Assembly: GCA_963662155.1 (NCBI GenBank) | Contig: OY759270.1 | Location: forward strand, 50,432,303-50,496,302 | Origin: Lamellibrachia columna | Taxonomy: Eukaryota > Annelida > Polychaeta > Sabellida > Siboglinidae | Length of the DNA: 64,000 nucleotides | Direction: 5' to 3' | In this document: one piece after another, positions 27,801-44,081 of the stretch | How positions within the stretch are numbered: position 1 is the first letter of the stretch | Layout of the letters: every line of letters starts with the position of its first letter | Program-made: the position numbers and the translations under genes | The notes under the pieces: model-generated | Told to the model about the DNA's origin: nothing | What the model saw: only the letters and a program-made list of their open reading frames with translations | Databases searched by the model: none

Positions 27801-28084
27801 GAACTCTCGTAACAGCTAAAAGAGGGATGTACACGATCACGCGACACATCTCGCATTTCAAACGATTGAATGCGACACATTCGCTACCACACGACACGTA
27901 CCACAACGACACCGACGATTTAGACTTCACAACCGACGACAACACGCGCGACAACACGCGCGACAACACGCACGACAACACGCTCGCAAGACCAACGCTG
28001 AAGCCGTGCCTATCATCGCAAGTCGTTCGACGCTCCAGCAGGCTTCGTAAACCGCCTGTGAGGTTCAAAGATTTCACTGAATAG
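24863..28084 (+). pseudogene. pol: Gypsy pol with three in-frame stops
   Basis: One frame carries the whole polyprotein, broken by TGA (25,241-25,243), TGA (25,862-25,864) and TAA (27,164-27,166). An aspartic protease DTGA motif lies near 25,037. Reverse transcriptase has the FSTLDLRAGYHQ block and catalytic SDD at about 25,880. RNase H has FVDASPLGLGAIL near 26,310 and TDHQPL near 26,500. Integrase has an HHCC zinc finger (HVGHQG ... CLACQ, about 26,940-27,055), then ADFLGP, SDNGP and NGEAERF supplying D, D and E. The C-terminal part has a basic domain and a short DNTR/DNTH tandem repeat (about 27,935-27,985). Outside the stops the motifs are well kept, so inactivation looks recent. Confidence 0.92.
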
Positions 28085-28230
28085 ACTAGAGTGATGTGCT
28101 AGCAACCTCTCCTCTCCACCGATCGCGTAATTAATGATCATGTTTTAGCATAGTATAAGCATGTTTGAACTTTTGAACTTTAGTATTTGCCTGAGCCCTT
28201 CATTGACTTTTATTCCAAGTGGGGGAAGAA

Positions 28231-28427
28231 TGCTGTGTTTACAACAATATTGTAATGAGCCACAAGTTACTTGGTGCATGCTAATGTGATGACGTACTAT
28301 GGATGACGCGGCTACGCGCGTGCAAGGCATAGTGTGATGTAGCGCCGCAAATGTGAATTCAATAAACGCACTTCTATTCCTCTGCGTAAATACGAGATTG
28401 ACTATATCTAAACTACTAGATACAACA
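28231..28427 (+). repeat. 3' LTR of the gypsy element
   Basis: Matches the 5' LTR base for base by eye over 197 bp. Confidence 0.95.
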
Positions 28428-28479
28428 GATACGATCCCTTATTTTGTACCTGTGTACTGACGGGGAACCCATTGATCAC

Positions 28480-28715
28480 GTGGTTCGTTCTCCAATCATC
28501 TCAAGAACAACACCAGTCTGACCCGGTCTGTTTTTCCAGGTCATGCTTTAAAATTGTTATATTTCCTACAGACTTAACACTAATAGAGAGTGAGTTCCAC
28601 AGAGTCGGTGCAGCAACTGAAAAAGCTCTAGTTCTGACATTTGTCTTAACACGGGGAACAAAACGTAGAACAGAATTAGATGACCGAAGCTGTCTGGGAT
28701 GTCTTACCCCCATAA
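28480..28715 (-). mobile_element. L2/CR1-like LINE C-terminal fragment
   Basis: The minus-strand frame (28,713 to 28,501) contains LRSSNSVLRFVPRVKTNVRT then RAFSVAAPTLWNSL, the conserved end of the reverse-transcriptase polyprotein also seen at 587-979. Only about 70 codons remain. Confidence 0.75.
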
Positions 28716-31224
28716 GTTAAAAACCCACCTGTTTAAACTTGCCGAGCTTGTTTATCGATTATAAACTACTTAACCCCTTTTGTGTTGGTGCACTGCCGAG
28801 CTTGGGTCTCCCGAGGAATTTAGCGCAATAGAAGTATTTTATATATTATTGTTATATATTGTGGGTGTGATCTCCGGGCTAGACCACTTGTGTTTCGATC
28901 TGAACGCGGCAGTTTCTGCTACTGTGGTAAGACAACAGTTGAATTTAATGTTGTTGTCCATGTTAACGTGTCGTGTGAGTGTAAAAAAATTAAACCATTT
29001 TATAAAACTCCATCACCCGCTGAAACTATGGTACTAAAGGGCTGAACGACTACTTTCAAAATCGTATACTTATAGTTATTTAATTTTTTTCACAAACGCG
29101 ATTACCATCAAAACTGACAATTTTGGCAAGACAAATTACACCTACTGGTGTTACAGAAATGTCATTACCAAAATCCATGCGCATCTTCAAATCCGCTTCA
29201 CAATGTAATATATCACTGTCAAAAAAACACTTTAAATACAGTACTTTTGTTTTCCCCCAAAAAAAATCCAATACCTTTCCGCTCTAAGACATAGTACACA
29301 TGATAGCATTGAATAATAATGATAATAATAATAAAACATGTTATTATGGAAGTATTGTTTATTTCATATTCGACAAATATACGTTTTTGGTATTATGGAT
29401 TCTTAGGGCGAACAAACATCTGAATTTAAAAAACAAATTGGAAAAATAAACTAATCATAATACGTATTTTAATACCCTTGAAAGTAATTGAAAAATATTA
29501 TGAGTATTTGCAAATACGTTTGAAAAACAAGCAATGTTATATTGCCATTTTCCACAAAATATTGTAAATAATTCGCATTAAATTAAGTGTTGCAATACTG
29601 TACTTCAATAGGCAATACTCCTAGTAGTGTGCACATCCCTGGTGTAATATTTTCTGGGTGAATAGAGTTACTAAGTACAATCATTGAAATCGGATAATGT
29701 GTTAATTTTATCCGGGCACTATATTAGGCACTACTGTACAGCCGGACGTAGCGTAACCGTGGTCTACTGTGTAGCGTCTAGTATTTGGTACTGCGTTGTA
29801 TGGAGTCTTAATAGGTTTAACGCATTGTTGTACACAGTCTAAATAATTTTTAATGTTTATAGTAGCAGCTGTTTGTACAGTGTGTCAAAAGGACTGGGCG
29901 ACGTTCGTCGTGTAGTTTGGTGGTAACCGCAGGTGTAACAGCAACAACCTCTGCTAAGTTATCTTTTACATAATTGAAATGTTTGTTTACACAGTATTAC
30001 ACAGTATTTCCCAAACATGGCATTGTTGTTTTTATCATATTCGCGATCTTCGCGGTATTTGCCTGTGTGTATCTTTTTCTCTCACCAAAACTATTGCAAC
30101 TGATCTTGTTAGTTTGACAGTTGGAATTTCTTGTTTCAAAAAAATATTACTTTCAAGATTATCACAAAACTTCAGCGCGTGCACACTTGTTAGGCACCTG
30201 TAGTTTTTCGGTCTCCTTGAATATATCATACAGTGACGCTTCTACACTCCATTGAGTTCCGATATCACTTAATTTTCTAGATCTGTGCAATTGCAATGAC
30301 TTAGCTACTCTGTCCTGCAATAAAACCTGGTACATTAGATAATTTAACTAGTTGTCTTCACAGTTAAGACACGTGTTATAGCGATGGTTTTCTTAGTTGC
30401 ACGTCCATTGTGTGGAATGCACTCAGACTAAAATATTGCTGCGAAAATTATTTCTTTTTGGATAAAAAATATTTACTGATTAAAAGGAAACACAAGTCAC
30501 GGTATTGAGCTGATGCTCCTATAATAATTGCTAAAACATAACCATTTGCAACTACAAATAAGAATATCCCACCTGTGGTTTACTGGGAAAACTTGTCGAA
30601 CACACAGCGTATTAATTTTATGGACCACACCGTACTTTAGATAACCCTGCGCCACGAGGGTCAGCAGGAAATGTTCAGGCGAAAACTATTTCTTTTTGGA
30701 AGAAAATTAATGGTCAAATAAATTCTAGAGTGGGCTCCATGGTAAAGTTGTCATTATTCTTCAAAATCATTCAATGTTTGTTTAAAAGAAAACACAAGTC
30801 ATGATACTGAGCCTATGCTCCCAAGAAGGTTACTAAACATAACCATTTGCTACTACAATTAAGACTAACCCTCCTGTGGTTTACTAGGAAAACCTTGTTA
30901 AGCACACAGCATATTAATTTCATGTGCCGCGCCATAATGTTAGATAACCCTGCGTCACGTCATGGGTAGTCTTAGCCGATTTTCATAGAATTGCGCATGC
31001 GCTTATCGGTCGCGCTGGTTAACCTGTCAGTCCTCAGTCAACCAGAGAAATGACGGGTTGGCTCCCCATACCTCTTAAATATTCTTACCTCTTAGATATT
31101 CTTGATCTTAGTTGCACATGGCTAGTTTTTGTTCTTTAATTGAATAACCCCCAAACCATGACCTTTTGTTTCGCTTTAAGTATCAGTTAATGACGGACGA
31201 TTGATGAATATTGACTGATACATG

Positions 31225-31424
31225 CATACATATGTACATACATATATACATACATACATACATACATACATACATACATACATACATACATACACACTTA
31301 CACACATACACACATACACACATACACACATACATGCATACATATATACATACACACAGACATTTACACACAGACGCAAACACACACACACACGCACACA
31401 CAGACGCAAACACACACGCACGAA

Positions 31425-31502
<78 letters not shown>
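31225..31502 (+). repeat. Compound (CATA)n-(CACA)n-(GCAC)n-(CA)n microsatellite
   Basis: Tetra- and dinucleotide tracts. Open frames in every phase are artefacts of composition. Confidence 0.97.
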
Positions 31503-31503
<1 letters not shown>

Positions 31504-31689
31504 TTGCACATGCGTGTCCTATTTCGGTTTGTTGCCAAACATAGCAACCCCGAATACTGACTGATACCAGTGCTGTGCGGCGGTGTGACGGTGAGCTATT
31601 AAGTGGTCGCATTCTTACTGCCGTTGGCGCTATGATTTTCTGGATAGTCGTGGCGCCACGCTGGTCGCGAATACAATCGGACGAATCAT

Positions 31690-36825
<5,136 letters not shown>

Positions 36826-36964
36826 GTAAGCCTCCCAATCTATCCATCTTCTTCAAAGTCCCATCTTTGTTTTGTCAGTCGCTTCGGTTACCTTCCCTCA
36901 CATTTATAGGTTAATATAGCTGTCTTCCCTCATCGACACATGACCTGCTCAGCCCAAACAATAA

Positions 36965-37392
<428 letters not shown>

Positions 37393-37440
37393 TTTTTATG
37401 AAATTTAATATATATATATATATATTATATATATATATAT

Positions 37441-37655
37441 TTCACTTAAATAAACTTATATATATATGTATAAATTTTAATTCATGGTGTTTGCTTTACT
37501 TTTATTGGCCTTTACACCCTGAAGCAAAGATCATCAACACAGACATATAAGATATGATTTTAATAATAATTAATATTTTCATATTAAGCCTCTTAAAGCG
37601 AACCCGTTGCAAATTGCGTAAACCGTTCGCGCCATAAATCGCCTTAATTTTGACA
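37441..37655 (+). repeat. R4 dispersed repeat, copy 1
   Basis: About 215 bp, from TTCACTTAAATAAACTTATA through CTTTTATTGGCCTTTACACC to CGCGCCATAAATCGCCTTAA. The copy at 61,382-61,600 is nearly identical and 61,168-61,310 is a 5' part. All three copies abut AT microsatellites. Probably a small non-autonomous transposon; ends not determined. Confidence 0.75.
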
Positions 37656-37730
37656 CAGACACAGACACATATACACACATGTATCCATATATATATATAT
37701 ATATATACTATATATACACATTTTTATTTA

Positions 37731-37898
<168 letters not shown>

Positions 37899-37902
<4 letters not shown>

Positions 37903-38215
37903 GCAATAACCAACGCAGCCACTTTGGGAAGAACATTAACAGGAATGTGAGCTCCTCAAAGCAAATCAGACAGGAACTGAACACATGTACAGCCCCGTCC
38001 GGCAAGTTTCTCAGAGCCCACATTCCTACAAGCATGACGATAACATATATACATCAAGAAGTCGTCATGAACATGTAATGCAAAGAATACAGACATTCCA
38101 CCACCAATACACAAATTTAATTACAAACAGGTGGGGCCATTTCGCCACAAGGTCACCCACAAACCTGTGACCACCCCACCACGACCTAACCTGTTAAGCA
38201 ATTCTGATATACTTC
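37899..38215. other. Gene-free stretch
   Basis: Mixed-composition sequence; no motif, repeat or credible frame noted. Confidence 0.45.
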
Positions 38216-39916
38216 CTAAAAGCAACTGAACTCCACTTTTGTACTGAAAGACTCAAAGATCGCACAAGCGTTGGAGACCCCCATCGGAAGGACAGCATCC
38301 ATGAAAAACTTACCCTTCCACTGGAAACCCAGAAGTGGTCGGTCCAGTGGTGAGACTGGAATAATCCTAAAGGCCGATTCTATGTCCACTTGCTGTTTGA
38401 TGAGCCTAATAGCATCCTGTATAGTTGCGTATTGGATAACGGATATTTCCTTGGGAATGAAATCATTTACAGAGGAACCCTCTACATTAAAAGAACCTAA
38501 GGTTCTGCCTAGCGCTACTCCTATCTTGCTGTCTATTACTGCAGGGAATTCGACGTTGGTGACCCCTTTATCTTGTTATGCTGGTTGTTGTTGTAAGCCA
38601 TTGAGAAGATACGGAACAAGATTATGATTGTAGCCGACAAGGATATCTCTAAGTGCGTCGGGAGAGACTAGGGTAGGCATACTATCTCCTGAAAACTGCT
38701 GGTCGCGAACTGGCAGTCGACGAATGGGCCGCAGGTGTGCCGGTGGCTGATGTCGGTCGGGCAGGATTGGGTTTGGTTTGTTGCCTATAGCACCGTGCCG
38801 CTGAGTGGGGGCCACCACATCGTCTACATGTGTGTGTGTGTGTAGCGACAGGTGGCTGCGTTACAGACCTCCCCCCGATCGAATGCGAAGCAGGTTTTGG
38901 TGGATGGCCACTTAGCATTACCCCAGCTGGCCTGACCCGTGCTACGAAAGGGGGCCCCACTGGGTGTGGCAGCTGGGCGACTCTCGGATGCATTCATCCA
39001 CAGGTACCAGCAAACCGATCCCCACCCCCAGTTGTTAGCCTGACGAAGCGACCGGAATGCCTCGTCATACGACCGCCAGTCTGCACCCTTCTCATATAAT
39101 GAACGAACCGTCTGGATGTACATGAGCATGTTGTGTGATTCTGACATGTGTTGCGGCTGAAGTAGAAAGACAGACATGTAAATTTCGAAACCTTGCAGCC
39201 ATTGGTCAAATGACACAGTGCTGCTCCTTGCCCTAGGGGCGACACAGAACATGGGGGTCTCGTCGTCACTGCCTGGCCTAACTGACACAGAATATCTTTG
39301 TGGTGAGGAGTCATGCAACAATGAAGAAATACTAACATAATCCCCGGACCAAATCTGGGCTTTGAGCTTGTCAGACACGCGGGAATGACGGGATAGGGCT
39401 GAAGTTGCAAACGAGGCTACTAGAACCTGGGATGCCCTGGGGAGAGTGTGTACTTCATTACCTGTATGGATACCTGAAGATATGTCCTCTGGCCACGGGG
39501 CTGACCTTGGTCTTGGAATGGGCGGAGCGACGGGCTCCCCCCCCCAGCAGACGACGCCATTGCCACAGGGACCGCTATTGGAGGCGGTGCAGGTAGGGCG
39601 TTGGTCGCAGGCAGTTGTTGCAGACCACGTACCAATGCGTGGACTTCCTGCAGCATCCTGTCAGAAGCTTTAAGCCGGCGTTCCATACTCGACAAGCGCT
39701 CCTCCGTCGTACCTCCTCGACCCGCGGCTGCGCCCGCTACCGGACGAACGGCCTGCTGGAGGGCCGGCTCGTCGTCAAGGTGCTGCACGACGTGGCACTC
39801 TGCTGGGGGCGGGCCCATTGCCGATCGTGCAATGGCAGCGCGGTTAGCAGCCGCTCGCGACCTTGTTGCCACCGGCGCAGAGGTCGTCCTCGACGAACAT
39901 TCTTAGATGGAGCCAT
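38216..39916 (-). pseudogene. DIRS-type retroelement: gag-like ORF and truncated reverse transcriptase
   Basis: The minus strand opens with a basic start (MAPSKNVRRGRPLR, 39,916) and shifts frame near 39,875. It continues through an Ala/Pro-rich region and a coiled segment (about 39,680-39,600). The gag-like core includes VSFDQWLQGFEIYMSVFL (about 39,210) and ends in Cys/His knuckles (CFAFDRGEVCNAATCRYTH then CRRCGGPHSAARC). A GT-repeat slip at 38,830 changes frame there. After an in-frame TAA (38,576-38,578) comes reverse transcriptase with the DIRS signature VNDFIPKE, then VDIESAFRIIPV and LLGFQWKGKFFMDAVLPMG. About ten residues are missing before VDIESAF. It is cut off at 38,216 with no RNase H or tyrosine recombinase. 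It is clearly dead. Confidence 0.8.
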
Positions 39917-39994
39917 CCTGCAACACATTGTGGAAGAGCCAATACTGAGTGAACGGCTAAACGCTTGGAAACTGCGACCACATTACTCGTTAAA

Positions 39995-41439
39995 AGCATT
40001 GTATTGGGGGCGGGGGTCACCGCCCATGATAACCCATCAATACAAGACAGTAACCAAGTAATTAGGGGGTCACCGCCCACGATAGATCACCACAAAATGG
40101 AATCACAGTTAGTTAAGGGGTCACCGCCCACGATAGTAGATCAACGCAAAATTGTAAATCATAGTTAATTAGGGAGTAACCGCCCACGATAGATCACCAC
40201 AAAGTGGAATCACAGTTAGTTAAGGGGACACCGCCCACGGTAGTAGATCAACGCAAAATTGTAAAGCATAGTTAGTTAGGGGGTCACCGCCCACGATAGT
40301 AGACAAATGCAATGTTGTAATCACAGTTAATTAGGGGATCACCGCCCACGATAGAACATCAATGCAAGAATTGCAAAGTCGGTTAAGTAGGGGGACATCG
40401 CCCCCGATAGAACATCAATGCAAAATTATAATCACAGTAAGTTAGGGGACACCGCCCCCGATAGAACATAAACGCAGTATTTGCAAACACAGTTAATTAG
40501 GGGGTCACCGCCCACGAAAGTACCTGTGCGGAAAAGTGCCAGAAGTTGGGGGTCGCCTCCCACGAAAGCAAATAAAGTGTCATCGCAGTTGACGTTGTGT
40601 CACTGTTAATAATAGCAACACTAAACACAGGGATCACCGCCCACAATGGATCATCAAGAAATGGAATCGCAGTTAGCTGTGGGGTCACCGCCCGCGATAG
40701 ATCAACACAAAATGGGATCACAGTTAGGTAAGGGGTCACCGCCCACGATAGTACATCAATGCAAAAATTGCAAATGCAGTTAAGGAAAGGGTCACCGCCT
40801 ACGATAGTAGATAAAAGCGAAATTAAAATCACAGTTCGTCAGGGGACACCGCCCATGGTAGTAGATAAATGCAAAATTATAATCACAGTTGGTTAGGGAT
40901 CACCGCCCACCATAGTACATCAATGCAATAATTGCAACGCAGTTAAGTAGGGGGTCACCGCCCACGATAGTAGAGCAATGCAATTATAATGACAGTTAGT
41001 TAGGGGACACCGCCCACGATAGTAGATCAATGCAATTATAATGACAGTTAGTTAGGGGACACCGCCCACGATAGTACATCAATGCAATTATAATGACAGT
41101 TAGTTAGGAGACACCGCCCACGATAGTACATCACTGCAAAATTAGAATGACAGTTAGTTAGGGGACACCGCCCACGATAGTATATCAATGCAAAATTAGA
41201 ATGACAGTTAGTTAGGGGACACCGCCCACTATAGTACATCAATGCAGAATTGTAATGACAGTTAGTTAGGGGACACCGCCCACTATAGTACATCAATGTA
41301 AAATTATAATAACAGTTAGTTAGGGGACACCGCCCACGATAGTACATCAATGCAAAATTGTAATCACAGTTAGTTAGGGGACACCGCCCACGATAGTACA
41401 TCAACGCAAAATTATAATGACAGTTAGTTAGGAGACATC
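39995..41439 (+). repeat. Tandem array, unit about 54 bp, left part (about 27 units)
   Basis: Units follow GGGGACACCGCCCACGATAG, then TACATCAATGCAAAATT, then ATAATGACAGTTAGTTA. The right-hand units (41,000-41,430) are a regular 54 bp and nearly uniform; the left ones are longer and more diverged. Because 54 is divisible by three, a minus-strand 18-codon repeat (YYRGRCPLTNCHYNFALM) stays open across six units, with no sign of being a gene. The Polinton is inserted in the last unit, and the array resumes at 58,905. Confidence 0.95.
41434..41439. other. Polinton target-site duplication, left
   Basis: GACATC, repeated exactly at 58,905-58,910. Six bases is the duplication size expected from a Polinton integrase. 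Confidence 0.95.
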
Positions 41440-41620
41440 AGTAGTATACGATAGGTTCTGAGACCTCAGAGCAGAGCACACGAAACATCAAAGGCAAACC
41501 ACCCTAATATCGCCCACCGCTAATGAGTGCGCGCAGCCAATCAGAGAGCGTCAGAGCGCCCCCTGGCGGTGGTATCCGAGCGTGCGTGACGTAAGCGCCC
41601 CTAGCGACTGGAGGAGGAAC
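41440..41620 (+). repeat. Polinton left terminal inverted repeat, 181 bp
   Basis: Identical by eye to the reverse complement of 58,724-58,904. It includes a CCAAT box (41,537-41,541) and a CRE/ATF-like TGACGTAA (41,587-41,594). These are host-factor-type sites such as adenovirus terminal repeats also carry. Their use here is inference. Confidence 0.97.
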
Positions 41621-41898
41621 TAGTTACGTTTACCGAAGGGTCGTTAACCTAGTAAGGAGACGAACACAATCGTACGGTGCACACGTATTTTATTGAATAC
41701 AACAAAGCGGCAGCAGTACAAACGAGGCGATCGTATGCGATTGGATACAACGAGCTGGGTATGACGAAGATGAAGATGAAGTGGAGGCGACTTGCGAATG
41801 GTGACCATCGCGCCAGAGGTCGCGAACTTACGGGTGTCTCCACCGCGCCAGAGGTTCGAGGGCGAGCTTACGGGTGGAGCGACCACCGCGCCAGAGGC
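41621..41898. promoter_or_regulatory. Left subterminal region with late poly(A) signal
   Basis: AATAAA on the minus strand at 41,688-41,693 lies about 200 bp beyond the protease stop. It is the only good polyadenylation signal after the capsid gene cluster, so it probably ends the late minus-strand transcripts. Three CGCGCCAGAGG words (41,809, 41,844, 41,887), 35 and 43 bp apart, are unexplained direct repeats. Confidence 0.55.
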
Positions 41899-42378
41899 TC
41901 AGTATGATACGTTATAGTACGGTATACCCTTTTGTAGCAGCCTAATCCAATCGAACACGCGACAATCGTTAGCGACCAGATCGGTGTGGAAAGCGTTGAC
42001 GAAAGTTCTCATAGGAGCGCCGTGACAACGAAGCATGATATAAGTGACGCAATATTGTCCGCAAACGTTAGACACACCACTCTGAAGTCTCGTGCTATTA
42101 TGAGTCCACTCGGAACAGTGTTTGTTCAAGAAGGTGCGGAACGCCGCGTGACGAGGCGGCAGACCGTACGAACAGAAGTATTCGCCGCGCCCGTCGGAGG
42201 ACAGGTACAGCGCTATCCAATGTTCGCCCGGTTCGTCGCCGTCGTCGGTGTTGCACACGAAGGCGATCGGCAAAGCGTCAATTGTTGCAGGCAGTCCATC
42301 GCGGGGTACGACGCCGCCAAAGACGGACGCGGTGTTCGGATCCATCGCCAGTAGACGGGCGATCTGCAGGGTGTCCAT
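41899..42378 (-). CDS. PRO: Adenain-like cysteine protease (capsid maturation)
   Basis: 159 residues, the usual Polinton protease size. Proteases of the adenain/Ulp1 fold (family C5-like) process capsid proteins during virion maturation. His53 lies in GEHWIALYL, Gln99 (oxyanion hole) in STRLQSG, and the nucleophile is Cys106 in CGQYC. The acidic member of the triad is normally an Asp in YFDSYG, but this protein reads EYFCSYG with Cys69 at that site. Unless another acid substitutes, activity may be altered. The ATG follows the capsid stop by one base (TGAGATG), and the gene is the last of the late cluster. Next downstream is the poly(A) signal at 41,690. Confidence 0.92.
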   Translation of the reverse strand: MDTLQIARLLAMDPNTASVFGGVVPRDGLPATIDALPIAFVCNTDDGDEPGEHWIALYLSSDGRGEYFCSYGLPPRHAAFRTFLNKHCSEWTHNSTRLQSGVSNVCGQYCVTYIMLRCHGAPMRTFVNAFHTDLVANDCRVFDWIRLLQKGIPYYNVSY

Positions 42379-42379
42379 C

Positions 42380-43696
42380 TCAGTAGTCGTAGATGACGTT
42401 GCGGTTCTTGTCTATTTCCAGCACGGACTCGAATTCGGCGTAGGCGACGACGTTCACGGTGGTCCGAAGCGCTTCTCGGAAATGAAATTCTAAGCGCAGG
42501 TTGCCCTTTTGTACCAGATTAAAGCAGGGACCGTCGCACTGGTCGGGGGTAAGGTCGAAACAGAAGAAGGTGTAGCCGTCTCGGTACTCGTCGCGAGTCA
42601 GACCGTTCCCCTCGTCCTGCCATATCTTGCTGGTCGAGGTGAACATGCTTGCGTAGCTCCTGGCGAAGATGTTTTCAGCGAAGTTGGGCTGGAAGGGTTT
42701 GGCGGGTATCTGACGACCGTCCACGTACACGGAGACGAAGCTGATGGCGTTGTTCTTGGCGTGAAATGGGTTTGTGGCGTACGTGCCGTTGTAGGCGTCG
42801 TTGTCGATGCAGCACAGTACAAGACGTTTCGGCAGGGAGCCGAGGAACAGGTTCTCGTGGGTGTGCGACAGAGCGCCCGTGGGAATGGAGTACACCTTGC
42901 ATTCGACGGGTCGTAACGCATACTTGACCGTGGTCCGATCGAGAGCCACGATGTGAGCCTTCTGCACGGCTGGATTGATGGTGGCCTTCTTCACGAACAA
43001 GGACGCGTTGACGACGACTATCTTGTACTCGTTCGCTCCACCGGCTATCAGCGCAAACGCGGGCGTGCTGCGCACCAGTCGCAACTTGACGTCGACACCG
43101 TTGATCAGGAATTTATCCTGGAGAAACATATCCACGTGGAGACGACCTATCATGTCGACCACGCGACTGCCGGCTATGTAGTCTCGTCGAGTCACGAACC
43201 CGGGGTTAGGATCGGGTCCGGCGGCTAGCTCGGAGGCGTGCATGCGACTAGCCTTGTCCTTGTACCACAGCTGATTCGTCAGCTGCGTCGACTTGGCATC
43301 GAATCCGTAACTCAGCAGCGTCTCTATGTAGGATCGATACGGGTACGAGTTGGAGGCCGAAGAGGTCACGAGCGTGTCGTTCAGAGAGAGGTCGATGTGG
43401 CTGAACAGCGAATGCAAGAAGTTGTTCACCGGTCCCACGGGGTCGCCCGCATCGAGAGGGCTACCGTCGGCGCGCGTCACCTTCACCTGCAAGTGGAGCA
43501 TCGTGTTGGCGAGATCTATGTAATCGTCTCCCGATCCGGGGATGAAGAATTCGATCGGTCCTCCAGAGTCCAGAGAGGCCGTGGGTTGATGTTCCACCAC
43601 ATGACTGTCGGCGATGCAGTTCTGAGTGGGGGGTAAGGTAAAGAGATCCAGCTCGGTCTTGACTCCCTCGCACGACTGTCTATGCACGAACGCCAT
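42380..43696 (-). CDS. MCP: Major capsid protein (double jelly-roll, hexon-like)
   Basis: 438 residues. It matches the Polinton capsid family once annotated as F54H12.2-like proteins. The N-terminal quarter has the conserved stretch IEFFIPGSGDDYIDLANTML, the middle has SYPYRSYIETLLSYG, and the C-terminal third has a hydrophobic beta-rich block before the end VLEIDKNRNVIYDY. The fold, known from structure prediction of the family, is the double jelly-roll of adenovirus hexon and related viruses. Trimers would build the icosahedral shell. The ATG (43,696) lies 17 bases inside the preceding gene's end, and the protease gene follows at once. No break is seen. Confidence 0.93.
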   Translation of the reverse strand: MAFVHRQSCEGVKTELDLFTLPPTQNCIADSHVVEHQPTASLDSGGPIEFFIPGSGDDYIDLANTMLHLQVKVTRADGSPLDAGDPVGPVNNFLHSLFSHIDLSLNDTLVTSSASNSYPYRSYIETLLSYGFDAKSTQLTNQLWYKDKASRMHASELAAGPDPNPGFVTRRDYIAGSRVVDMIGRLHVDMFLQDKFLINGVDVKLRLVRSTPAFALIAGGANEYKIVVVNASLFVKKATINPAVQKAHIVALDRTTVKYALRPVECKVYSIPTGALSHTHENLFLGSLPKRLVLCCIDNDAYNGTYATNPFHAKNNAISFVSVYVDGRQIPAKPFQPNFAENIFARSYASMFTSTSKIWQDEGNGLTRDEYRDGYTFFCFDLTPDQCDGPCFNLVQKGNLRLEFHFREALRTTVNVVAYAEFESVLEIDKNRNVIYDY

Positions 43697-44081
43697 CTCT
43701 GTTGTCGAATATGTCGGCCACGCGTTTCTGGGACGTCTGTTTCTTGCGGCGTCTCTTTACTGCAGTGACGGTCGGCCTTGCGGCCGCTCGTTTTATACGT
43801 TTACCAGGGGGGTTCCGAATACTGCTGAGCACGGCATCGGTGACGCGTCGTTTGGCAGCCGTTTTTATGTTCTGTCCCGATAAGACGTCGTCGGCTATGC
43901 GAACGCCGGTCTTCAACGCTCCCTTGCCCAACGCCACGGCACCTCTCTTGAAGAGCGGCATGACGCTGCGCAACAGACTGCCGAACAGACTGCCCAGTCC
44001 GTGACCTCGCTGGTATTGCGCACCGGCGAAGTAGGGCAGCGAACCGCCAGCCTGGCGTGCGTAATAATCGTTGTAATTCAT
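43680..44081 (-). CDS. Small basic Polinton structural protein
   Basis: 133 residues between penton and major capsid genes, the position of a minor virion component in many Polintons. The N-terminal third is Gly/Tyr-rich (SLPYFAGAQYQRGHGLGS). A middle amphipathic segment contains GALKTGVRIADDVLSGQN. The C-terminus is very basic (KRRRKKQTSQKR), suiting DNA or nuclear-import binding. The layout recalls adenovirus core/cement proteins such as pVI, but I claim no homology. The start overlaps the penton stop by one base (TGATG), pointing to coupled translation. Confidence 0.8.
   Translation of the reverse strand: MNYNDYYARQAGGSLPYFAGAQYQRGHGLGSLFGSLLRSVMPLFKRGAVALGKGALKTGVRIADDVLSGQNIKTAAKRRVTDAVLSSIRNPPGKRIKRAAARPTVTAVKRRRKKQTSQKRVADIFDNRDGVRA

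Larger units (their letters stand above)
23585..28427 (+). mobile_element. Ty3/gypsy LTR retrotransposon, 4.8 kb
   Basis: Two 197-bp LTRs that look identical (23,585-23,781 and 28,231-28,427) start with TG and end with CA. The element is flanked by the 5-bp target duplication GATAC (23,580-23,584 and 28,428-28,432). A purine-rich tract (GTGGGGGAAGAA) directly precedes the 3' LTR. Domain order is gag, protease, reverse transcriptase, RNase H, integrase, which is the Ty3/gypsy order, with no envelope gene. Identical LTRs imply recent insertion, yet pol has three in-frame stops and gag is out of frame with its zinc knuckle. This copy is therefore probably moved, if at all, by proteins from other copies. 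Confidence 0.95.

Noticed and set aside
41048..41404. 118-codon frame with 18-residue repeats in the array
   Set aside because: It stays open only because the unit is a multiple of three. It loses frame in the other units and has no gene signals.
39995..41439. CRISPR-like appearance of regularly spaced repeats
   Set aside because: The whole 54-bp unit is repeated, with no unique spacers and no cas genes. It is a eukaryotic minisatellite.
42509..43636. Plus-strand open frames across the capsid gene
   Set aside because: They are antisense shadows caused by the G/C-rich codon use of the capsid genes. No domain.
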